Of a stretch of DNA of 20,726 nucleotides, positions 1 through 6,231 are shown piece after piece (within the stretch, counting starts at the first letter, position 1; each line of letters starts with the position of its first letter). The DNA is taken from contig JBGYPP010000095.1 of assembly GCA_041838515.1 (NCBI GenBank), positions 1-20,726 of the forward strand. Reading direction: 5' to 3'. The notes beneath the pieces were generated by a model. The model did not search any database. It was not told the origin of the DNA and saw only the letters and a list, made by a program, of their open reading frames with translations. The DNA is from JBGYPP01 sp041838515. GTDB lineage: Bacteria; Bacillota; Clostridia; Lachnospirales; Lachnospiraceae. The position numbers and the translations under genes are program-made.

Positions 1-2
1 CT

Positions 3-749
3 TCTGGATCCACCTTTGCCGAGATATCCGGGCAGATGCTTGGGAACCTTGAATTTATGTTTCCATCCAAGCCTGAACAAGACAAAATAGGGGGATATTT
101 TGAATCATTGGACAACCTTATCACCCTTCATCAGCGTAAGTATGACAAATTGACCAATGTGAAAAAAGCTATGCTTGAAAAAATGTTTCCGAAAAATGGT
201 TCAAATGTGCCGGAAATTCGTTTTAAGGGTTTTACTGAAGCTTGGGAACAGTGTAAGTTGGGAGAAGCAGCAACAGAAATGGTTGCAGGCGGTGATATTG
301 ACAAAGATTTAATTCTTGATGTAGGTCGCTATCCCGTTATTGCAAATGCTCTTACCAATGACGGAATTGTTGGCTACTATAATGAGGATTACAGAATTAA
401 AGCTCCTGCTGTTACTATAACAGGTCGTGGAGATGTTGGACACGCAAAAGCAAGAATCGTTGATTTTACGCCGGTTGTAAGGCTTTTGTCATTAAAATCA
501 AATCACGATGTATTCTTTTTAGAAAATGCAATTAACACATTAAAAATTGTTGTTGAGTCAACGGGAGTACCGCAACTTACAGTGCCACAACTTGCGAAAT
601 ACGAAATATCTTTTCCAAAGTCGCTTGATGAAGAAGAAAAGATAGGCGTATATTTCCGCAGCCTCGACCACCTTATCACCCTTCATCAGCGTAAGCTGGA
701 AAAGTTGAAAAATATCAAAAAATCTATGCTGGAAAAGATGTTTGTATAG
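3..749 (+). CDS. hsdS: Type I restriction-modification specificity subunit HsdS, C-terminal part (5' end outside window)
   Basis: The reading frame is open through the left edge, so this is the last 248 residues of a gene that begins upstream; the internal ATG at 36 is not the real start. HsdS recognises the DNA target and carries HsdM and HsdR. The visible part runs: a proximal conserved helix (P..EQDKIG..F.SLDNLITLHQRK, then a KK.MLEKMFP stretch, about 75-200), a target recognition domain opening with the typical AWEQCKLGE (about 237-600), and a distal conserved helix repeating the EE..IG.YF.SLDHLITLHQRK and MLEKMF pattern. That is the usual two-TRD layout with the first TRD mostly missing. 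It ends 10 nt before the next start. Family assignment is strong; the DNA target cannot be read from sequence. Confidence 0.93.
   Translation, partial: SGSTFAEISGQMLGNLEFMFPSKPEQDKIGGYFESLDNLITLHQRKYDKLTNVKKAMLEKMFPKNGSNVPEIRFKGFTEAWEQCKLGEAATEMVAGGDIDKDLILDVGRYPVIANALTNDGIVGYYNEDYRIKAPAVTITGRGDVGHAKARIVDFTPVVRLLSLKSNHDVFFLENAINTLKIVVESTGVPQLTVPQLAKYEISFPKSLDEEEKIGVYFRSLDHLITLHQRKLEKLKNIKKSMLEKMFV
109..140 (+). repeat. HsdS conserved-region direct repeat, copy 1
   Basis: A 32-nt segment (TGGACAACC...CAGCGTAAG) encoding LDNLITLHQRK. It is identical to copy 3 at 2788-2819, and its last 26 nt are identical to copy 2 at 670-695. It lies in the central conserved region of hsdS. Confidence 0.9.
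670..695 (+). repeat. HsdS conserved-region direct repeat, copy 2
   Basis: A 26-nt exact copy (ACCTTATCACCC...GCGTAAG) in the distal conserved region of the same hsdS. The sequence 3' of it still encodes the related MLEKMF helix, though diverged in nucleotides. Confidence 0.9.
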
Positions 750-759
750 GGGGTGCAAC

Positions 760-1401
760 GTGGAAAAGATTACATTATACCATGGCTCATCAGAGCCTGT
801 TCTTACGCCCCAATATGGGAAAGGCGATGAGCGGCATGATTACGGTAAGGGTCTGTATCTGACACCGGATAGGGAACTTGCGAGAGAATGGGCCGTATGC
901 AATGGAACGGACGGCTATCTCTATGCCTTGGATTTGCCCTTGGCGGCCTTACATGTTCTGGACTTTGACGAGTATGACCCTTTGGTGTGGATTGCTGAAC
1001 TGATGCGGCACCGGGATGCGGACAATTCTATCCGGTACAGAAGATTTGCGCCTTTGTTTATCGAAAAATACAAAATCAACACTTCGGCCTTTGATGTAAT
1101 CAAAGGCTGGCGCGCAGACGCATCGTATTTTTTGATTGCAAAGAGATTTGTCAGAGATGAATTGGATGCCTCTCTCTTAAGGGAGGCATTGCAGCTTGGG
1201 GATTTGGGGGCTCAGTATTGTGTGAAGACGGAGCGGGCTTTCAAAGAACTGGCATCCAGCTATGACCCCATCGAGGGGGTCAAGATGGATGTATATCTGG
1301 AAAAGTACAATCGCAGAGATAATGCGGCCAGACAAAAGCTGTATGATTTGATCAACTCTGAGAGAAATACCTTGAAAGATACATTTAGCAATTATATTTG
1401 A
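760..1401 (+). CDS. DUF3990 family protein, ADP-ribosyltransferase-like, probable toxin
   Basis: 213 residues from GTG 760, chosen because AGGGGGTG (748-755) lies 4 nt upstream; an in-frame TTG at 742 lacks this spacing. The N-terminus has the DUF3990 pattern LYHGS (His8), then HDYGKGLYLT (Tyr33) and an E/DLAREWA helix. The C-terminal half has FDVIKGWRADASYF (111-124) and AQYCVKTERAFKEL (Gln152). DUF3990 belongs to the ADP-ribosyltransferase-like superfamily, so an NAD-dependent transfer of ADP-ribose to an unknown target is the likely activity. His8, Tyr33 and Gln152 are my candidates for the three catalytic positions; this is inference. No signal peptide or membrane segment is seen. It is 10 nt after hsdS and 16 nt before the next gene, and a NADAR gene follows two genes on, which supports a toxin-antitoxin role. 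Family call is good; toxicity is inferred. Confidence 0.82.
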   Translation: MEKITLYHGSSEPVLTPQYGKGDERHDYGKGLYLTPDRELAREWAVCNGTDGYLYALDLPLAALHVLDFDEYDPLVWIAELMRHRDADNSIRYRRFAPLFIEKYKINTSAFDVIKGWRADASYFLIAKRFVRDELDASLLREALQLGDLGAQYCVKTERAFKELASSYDPIEGVKMDVYLEKYNRRDNAARQKLYDLINSERNTLKDTFSNYI

Positions 1402-1417
1402 TTTTGAGGAAAAGCGT

Positions 1418-1804
1418 ATGAAAGATTTGTATGTAGATGATCTTGCGGAAGAAACGGGAAAACTGTTTGCGTACTGGGCGGTGAATCATATGGACGTGGA
1501 GCAGATGGTGACCGGGTATATGGGTTCGTCTTTTAGAGAAAATACGGACAAGCGATATGCCAAATTTTGCACGCAGATGTGGGAAGATATGGCGAGTCTG
1601 TTTGAGGGCGTAGTGGGAAAAGAAGAGTATGACGCGGCGCTCTGTGACTGGCTGGGCTGCTTTTATACATACCTTCAGGAATATACGGGAAAAAGCAGTA
1701 AGGAACTCATCTGCCAATATCCATTTCAAGCCATGTATAGGCAGTCCAATGTGCTGCACGATCTGGATATGGGGCTTGCCGTAGAACGAGTGGGTGCGCC
1801 ATGA
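1418..1804 (+). CDS. Unrecognised 128-residue protein between the DUF3990 and NADAR genes
   Basis: I do not recognise a family. The start at 1418 has TGAGGA (1405-1410) 7 nt upstream, and the stop overlaps the next start as ATGA (1801-1804), so translation with the NADAR gene is probably coupled. The protein is soluble-looking, acidic and rich in aromatic residues (Tyr, Phe, Trp), with three Cys in the C-terminal half (CTQMW, LCDWLGCFY, LICQY). No signal peptide or transmembrane segment is evident, and it looks mostly helical. It could be an antitoxin-type binding partner, an adaptor between the DUF3990 and NADAR proteins, or a sensor. Its place between an ADP-ribosyltransferase-like and an ADP-ribose-processing gene is the only functional clue. 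Confidence 0.8.
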   Translation: MKDLYVDDLAEETGKLFAYWAVNHMDVEQMVTGYMGSSFRENTDKRYAKFCTQMWEDMASLFEGVVGKEEYDAALCDWLGCFYTYLQEYTGKSSKELICQYPFQAMYRQSNVLHDLDMGLAVERVGAP

Positions 1805-2277
1805 GCAAAATCATAGGTTTTCACAATCCTGAGGAAGAGTACGGATTTTTGAGCAACTGGTATCCGTCAAGTTTTGTCATTTCTGGAATCCGGTTTTCTT
1901 CCATGGAGCAATATATGATGTACCAGAAAGCGATATGTTTCAAAGACTGGGAGATTGCCTCTCGGATACGGCAAACAGATGATGTGTCTGCAATAAAGAG
2001 CTTAGGCCGTGCCGTCCAAAATTATGATGATCATGTCTGGAACGGCATGAGGCAAATCGTGGTATATACAGGCTTATTGGCAAAGTTTTCACAAAACGAG
2101 GATTTGCAGCAGCGGTTGAAAGACACAGAAGATGCCATTCTGGCGGAATGTGCGGTCAAGGATCTAATATGGGGGATAGGATTGTCCATGACAGATCCAA
2201 ACCGCTTTGACAGGAAGGCTTGGAAAGGGCAGAATCTGTTGGGATATGCCCTGATGATGGTCAGAAATGGTTTATAA
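1801..2277 (+). CDS. NADAR family (YbiA-like, DUF1768) protein, probable ADP-ribose hydrolase / antitoxin
   Basis: 158 residues, full length for the family. NADAR landmarks are all visible: YGFLSNWYPSSF (about 14-25), SSMEQYMMYQKAICFKD (33-49), KSLGRAVQNYDDHVW, KFSQNEDLQQ, DTEDAILAECAVKDLIWGIGL and a C-terminal KAWKGQNLLGYALMMVR. The conserved E of MEQYMMYQKA and the WGIG..D region form the active pocket in the family. NADAR enzymes split N-glycosidic bonds of ADP-ribose-type substrates, and some members reverse guanine ADP-ribosylation made by DarT-type toxins, which makes this the likely antidote to the DUF3990 protein. The start overlaps the previous stop (ATGA) and the stop overlaps the next ATG (TAATG), so the chain is tightly coupled. 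Family assignment is strong; the antitoxin role is inferred from context. Confidence 0.9.
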   Translation: MSKIIGFHNPEEEYGFLSNWYPSSFVISGIRFSSMEQYMMYQKAICFKDWEIASRIRQTDDVSAIKSLGRAVQNYDDHVWNGMRQIVVYTGLLAKFSQNEDLQQRLKDTEDAILAECAVKDLIWGIGLSMTDPNRFDRKAWKGQNLLGYALMMVRNGL

Positions 2278-2846
2278 TGGCCGATTCTTGGGAACAGCGT
2301 AAGTTATCCGACGTAGCTGCAATGCACGCAAGAATTGGGTGGCAAAACTTACGAACTTCTGAGTTTTTGGATAGCGGAGACTATATGCTGATTACTGGAA
2401 CGGACTTCAACGATGGAGCAGTCAATTATTATACTTGTCACTTTGTAGAGAAAGAACGATATGAGCAGGATAAGCATATTCAAATAAAGAATGGAAGTAT
2501 TCTTATTACAAAAGACGGAACTCTCGGAAAAGTGGCTTATGTTCAGGGTTTATCAATGCCTGCAACCCTAAATGCTGGAGTGTTTAATGTAGAAATTAAG
2601 GATGAGACAAAGGTAGATAATAAGTATCTTTTTCAATATCTCAAAGCCCCATTCTTAATGGATTATGTCGATAAAAAAGCGACTGGCGGAACGATAAAAC
2701 ACCTCAATCAAAACATACTTGTTGACTTCCCAGTTGTTATGCCCTCTAAAGCAGAACAAGAAGCCATAGGTGTATATTTCCAACAACTGGACAACCTTAT
2801 CACCCTTCATCAGCGTAAGCAAAAAAAGAACACCTATTATACATAA
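2277..2846 (+). CDS. hsdS: Single-TRD ('half') HsdS, truncated in the distal conserved region
   Basis: 189 residues from ATG 2277, which shares its A with the NADAR stop (TAATG). I see no good ribosome binding site, so re-initiation after NADAR is likely. An in-frame ATG at 2220 would read through NADAR coding sequence and is rejected. The protein opens directly with the HsdS motif DSWEQRKLSD, carries one target recognition domain (ITKDGTLGKVAYV, ATGGTIKHLNQ), and reaches the conserved helix (PSKAEQEAIGVYF, LDNLITLHQRK). After HQRK it leaves homology and stops within 8 residues, whereas the first hsdS continues through KLEKLKN to MLEKMF. A normal HsdS is about twice this length with two TRDs. 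It may be a silent recombination donor, a decayed copy, or a half-subunit able to pair with another. Confidence 0.8.
   Translation: MADSWEQRKLSDVAAMHARIGWQNLRTSEFLDSGDYMLITGTDFNDGAVNYYTCHFVEKERYEQDKHIQIKNGSILITKDGTLGKVAYVQGLSMPATLNAGVFNVEIKDETKVDNKYLFQYLKAPFLMDYVDKKATGGTIKHLNQNILVDFPVVMPSKAEQEAIGVYFQQLDNLITLHQRKQKKNTYYT
2788..2819 (+). repeat. HsdS conserved-region direct repeat, copy 3
   Basis: A 32-nt exact match to copy 1 (109-140); 26 nt also match copy 2 (670-695). Homology to the other copies stops abruptly right after GCGTAAG, which is where the half-hsdS reading frame goes astray. Confidence 0.9.
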
Positions 2847-2900
2847 GGCAAAAACCATCAGTAATCCATATTCCCGGTTTGAAAATCAGGAGGAAATACC

Positions 2901-5900
2901 ATGTTTTTTAATAAAGAGTCAGATTTTGAAGAGGCATTAATTCACATCCTAACGGAGAAAGGATGGGAGAAAGAAGTCCTGAAAAACTATTCTGAAAAAG
3001 ATTTGCTTAGGAATTGGGCAGATATTCTTTTTGAGAACAACAGGGATATTGATAGATTGAATGACTATCCTCTTACGGATAGTGAAATGCAGCAAATAAT
3101 AGAGCAGATTGAGGCTCTTAGAACTCCGTTAAAATTAAATGGATTTATTAATGGAAAAAGTGTTTCTATCGTCAGAGATAATCCGGAGGATGCCCTGCAC
3201 TTTGGCAAGGAGGTAAGTCTGAAAATATATGACCGCCGTGAAATCGCAGCCGGCCAAAGCAGGTACCAAATTGTCAGGCAGCCCCAATTTTCCACCAAGT
3301 CAAAGATACTAGGCGGCCGCCGTGGGGATATCATGTTGCTGATAAACGGCATGCCTGTGATTCATATAGAACTAAAAAAGAGCGGCATACCAGTCAGTCA
3401 AGCCTATTATCAAATTGAAAAATACTCTTATGAGGGGGTATTTACGGGGCTGTTTTCCCTGATCCAGATTTTTGTCGCCATGGAGCCGAATGAAACAGTG
3501 TATTTTGCCAATCCCGGCCCTGAGGGCAAGTTCAATAAAGATTATTATTTCCATTGGGCAGATTTTAATAATGAACCCATCAATGATTGGGGAAAAGTGG
3601 CTTCAACACTGCTTTCCATCCCCATGGCGCATCAGCTTATCGGATTTTATACAGTTGCTGACGATTCAGATGGCGTATTAAAGGTCATGCGCAGCTATCA
3701 ATATTTTGCGGCAAGCGCCATTTCGGACAAGGTGGCTAAGGCCGAATGGGAAAGTAATACACAGCTGGGCGGTTATGTATGGCACACTACCGGATCCGGA
3801 AAGACCATGACATGCTTCAAATCGGCGCAGCTGATTGCCGGTTCCAAAGATGCGGATAAGGTGGTTTTTTTGATGGACAGAATAGAGCTTGGGACACAAT
3901 CTCTTAAAGAATATAGGGGATTTGCCGAAGAAAATGAGGATGTCCAGGCGACAGAAAATACCCATGTGCTGATAGGCAAGCTAAAAAGCGGGGATCCTGC
4001 GGACACCTTGATTGTCACCTCCATTCAAAAAATGAGCAATATCAAAGATGAAACAGGCGGCTTAAATGCGCGGGATATGGAGATGATCGGCAATAAACGG
4101 GTGGTGATTCTGGTGGATGAAGCGCACAGGTCCACATTCGGAGATATGCTGGTTTCCATTAAAAATACCTTTCCTAAGGCCATTTTTTTCGGCTTTACGG
4201 GAACACCTATCCAAGAGGAGAATCAGAAAAAGAAAAACACCACGACAACGGTTTTTGGCAACGAATTGCATAGATACAGCATAGCAGATGGAATAAGGGA
4301 CAAGAATGTGCTGGGCTTTGATCCCTATAAGGTATTGACCTATAGGGACAAGGATGTGCGCAGGGTGGTGGCGCTGGAAAAGGCCAAGGCAAAAACGGAA
4401 GAGGAGGCCATTTTTGATCCGGTAAAAAGCAAAATATTTTATACATATATGGATGCCGGCCAAGTACCCATGGTGGGCTATTTTGATCATGCAGGCAACT
4501 ATATTCAGGGGATAGAAGATTTTATACCCACTGTTCAATATCAGACCGAAGAGCATATGAAAAGCGTGGTAGGGGATATAGGGGAAAATTGGCTGCGCTT
4601 GAGCAGAGGGGGCAAATTTCACGCCATATTTGCCACCAGCAGCATACAGGAAGCGATCCGCTATTACCGTTTGATGAAGACAGAGCTTCCACAGTTGAAG
4701 ATTACGGCATTATTTGATCCAAGCATTGACAATCATGGAGGCGCCTGGTGTAAGGAGGAGGGTCTGGAAGAGATTATTTTAGATTATAACCAGCGTTACC
4801 GGCAGGAGTTTTCCCTTTCTGCCTTCCACAAAATGAAAAAGGATATTTCTTCCCGTTTGGCGCATAAGAAACCATATGAACGGATTGAAAAAGATCCTGA
4901 CCAGCAAATTGATTTGTTGATAGTAGTGGATCAAATGCTCACAGGTTTTGACGCAAAATGGGTAAACACCTTATATATGGATAAGCTGCTTCGTTACGAG
5001 AGTATTATTCAGGCATTTTCCCGTACAAACAGACTGTTTGGGCCGGACAAGCCCTTTGGCACAATACGCTATTATAGAAAGCCCCATACCATGGAGAGCA
5101 ATATACAAGCCGCCGTAAAGCTGTATTCTGGAGATAGGCCATTGGGATTGTTTGCCCACCATCTTATGGAAAATCTAAGGGAAATGAATAGGATTTTTGA
5201 AAGCATTTTGGATATTTTCCAGGGGACAGGGGTTTGCCATTTTGAGAGATTGCCATCGGATATAGAGGATTGCAAAAAATTCGCAAAAGATTTTAAGGAG
5301 TTCAATGCCTTCCTGGAAGCGGCAAAAATCCAGGGGTTTCAGTGGGGTATATCGTCTTATCAGGATGATGCAACGGGAGAGAAACTTGAAGTGGCTATTG
5401 ATGAAAAGACTTACCTGATCTTGGTTCTTCGTTACAAGGAATTGACAGGCGGCCCCAGACCCGGGGGAGAAGATGCGCCCTATGATTTGGTCGGATATAT
5501 TACGGAAATTGACACCGGCTTGATTGATGCGGATTATATGAACTCCCGATTTGACAAATACATAAAATTGCTGCATGCGCATGGGGCAAGCGGGGAGGAA
5601 ATAGAACAGGCGGAAACTGAGCTGCATAAGACCTTTGCCATGCTGACCCAGGAGGAACAAAAATATGCGAATATTTTCCTGCACGATATACAAAGGGGGG
5701 ATGTGGAGATCCTTTCAGGGAAAACCCTGCGGGATTATATCAACGGGTATTTATTAAAAGCCCAAAATGACCGGATTCACCGCATTTGCCTCTGCCTGGG
5801 GGTGGACGAAGATAAGTTAAGGGCCATGATGGCCTTAAAGCTGCATGAAGGCAATTTGAACGAGTTTGGCAGGTATGACGAATTAAGGCAGACGATAGAC

Positions 5901-6044
5901 AAACGGAAAGCGAGGGAGTATTTTGAATGGGTAGAAGGAGCAGGGATCATACAGCCAAAAGTCAATGCGAAGGCGGACATATTGCTTCGCAGCTTTATCC
6001 TGAGGGGCGGATTTGACATTGAGGCACCTGTGAGTGAAGTATAA
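2901..6044 (+). CDS. hsdR: Type I restriction endonuclease motor/nuclease subunit HsdR
   Basis: 1047 residues, the normal size for HsdR; the start at 2901 has AGGAGG (2888-2893) 7 nt upstream. HsdR translocates DNA using ATP and cleaves far from the target when bound to HsdM/HsdS. The N-terminal nuclease domain shows a PD-(D/E)xK set: Asp143 in GRRGDIMLL, then Glu157-Leu-Lys159 in IELKKSG. The SF2 helicase motor follows: Walker A HTTGSGKT (Lys301), DEAH box at 406-409, GFTGTPI (from 431) and motif VI QAFSRTNR (704-711). The helical C-terminal part should bind the methylase core. No frameshift or missing catalytic residue is visible, so the nuclease looks intact. It lies 54 nt after the half-hsdS, the last gene of the operon. 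Its composition is more AT-rich than the genes downstream. Confidence 0.97.
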   Translation: MFFNKESDFEEALIHILTEKGWEKEVLKNYSEKDLLRNWADILFENNRDIDRLNDYPLTDSEMQQIIEQIEALRTPLKLNGFINGKSVSIVRDNPEDALHFGKEVSLKIYDRREIAAGQSRYQIVRQPQFSTKSKILGGRRGDIMLLINGMPVIHIELKKSGIPVSQAYYQIEKYSYEGVFTGLFSLIQIFVAMEPNETVYFANPGPEGKFNKDYYFHWADFNNEPINDWGKVASTLLSIPMAHQLIGFYTVADDSDGVLKVMRSYQYFAASAISDKVAKAEWESNTQLGGYVWHTTGSGKTMTCFKSAQLIAGSKDADKVVFLMDRIELGTQSLKEYRGFAEENEDVQATENTHVLIGKLKSGDPADTLIVTSIQKMSNIKDETGGLNARDMEMIGNKRVVILVDEAHRSTFGDMLVSIKNTFPKAIFFGFTGTPIQEENQKKKNTTTTVFGNELHRYSIADGIRDKNVLGFDPYKVLTYRDKDVRRVVALEKAKAKTEEEAIFDPVKSKIFYTYMDAGQVPMVGYFDHAGNYIQGIEDFIPTVQYQTEEHMKSVVGDIGENWLRLSRGGKFHAIFATSSIQEAIRYYRLMKTELPQLKITALFDPSIDNHGGAWCKEEGLEEIILDYNQRYRQEFSLSAFHKMKKDISSRLAHKKPYERIEKDPDQQIDLLIVVDQMLTGFDAKWVNTLYMDKLLRYESIIQAFSRTNRLFGPDKPFGTIRYYRKPHTMESNIQAAVKLYSGDRPLGLFAHHLMENLREMNRIFESILDIFQGTGVCHFERLPSDIEDCKKFAKDFKEFNAFLEAAKIQGFQWGISSYQDDATGEKLEVAIDEKTYLILVLRYKELTGGPRPGGEDAPYDLVGYITEIDTGLIDADYMNSRFDKYIKLLHAHGASGEEIEQAETELHKTFAMLTQEEQKYANIFLHDIQRGDVEILSGKTLRDYINGYLLKAQNDRIHRICLCLGVDEDKLRAMMALKLHEGNLNEFGRYDELRQTIDKRKAREYFEWVEGAGIIQPKVNAKADILLRSFILRGGFDIEAPVSEV

Positions 6045-6099
6045 GCAATACGTACAGGGAGGAGGGCATGGCCCTTGGGGCCGGCGGCGCCCTACCCCC

Positions 6100-6116
6100 C
6101 AGGGGAACGTCCCCTG
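6100..6116. other. Short GC hairpin downstream of hsdR
   Basis: A 7-bp perfect stem (CAGGGGA/TCCCCTG) with a 3-nt loop. No T-run follows it, so it is not itself a convincing terminator. It sits in the transition zone from the hsd region to GC-rich chromosome. Confidence 0.4.
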
Positions 6117-6142
6117 CTTTCCGGCCCCGATTCCCCCCCCCA

Positions 6143-6171
6143 GGGCTGCCCTTCCCCAGGCAGCCCCTTTT
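6143..6171 (+). terminator. Probable Rho-independent terminator of the hsd operon
   Basis: An 8-bp perfect GC-rich stem (GGGCTGCC / GGCAGCCC) with an 8-nt loop, followed by CTTTT. The T-run is short, so confidence is moderate. It lies about 100 nt after the hsdR stop and before the next gene's putative promoter. Confidence 0.55.
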
Positions 6172-6197
6172 GTATGCTTTTCTTTCGGAGGGATTTG

Positions 6198-6206
6198 TGG
6201 TATAAA
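6198..6206 (+). promoter_or_regulatory. Candidate extended -10 promoter for the trigger-factor-like lipoprotein
   Basis: TGG-TATAAA matches an extended -10 element. The region 17 nt upstream is only T-rich and does not resemble TTGACA. It is 26 nt before the start codon and after the hsd terminator, a sensible place. Confidence 0.35.
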
Positions 6207-6231
6207 GAAAGGAATGGGAAAAGGAGGAGAT

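Noticed and set aside
3..2846. Invertible shufflon-type hsdS switching
   Set aside because: The copies of the repeat are in direct, not inverted, orientation and no recombinase gene is present in the window, so inversion is not supported.
2901..6044. Whether hsdR is disrupted
   Set aside because: The nuclease and all helicase motifs are present in one uninterrupted frame, so it is called intact.
6034..6231. In-frame upstream extension of the trigger-factor-like protein starting at 6034
   Set aside because: It overlaps hsdR, has Pro/Gly-rich low-complexity translation, and would bury the obvious lipoprotein signal at 6232.
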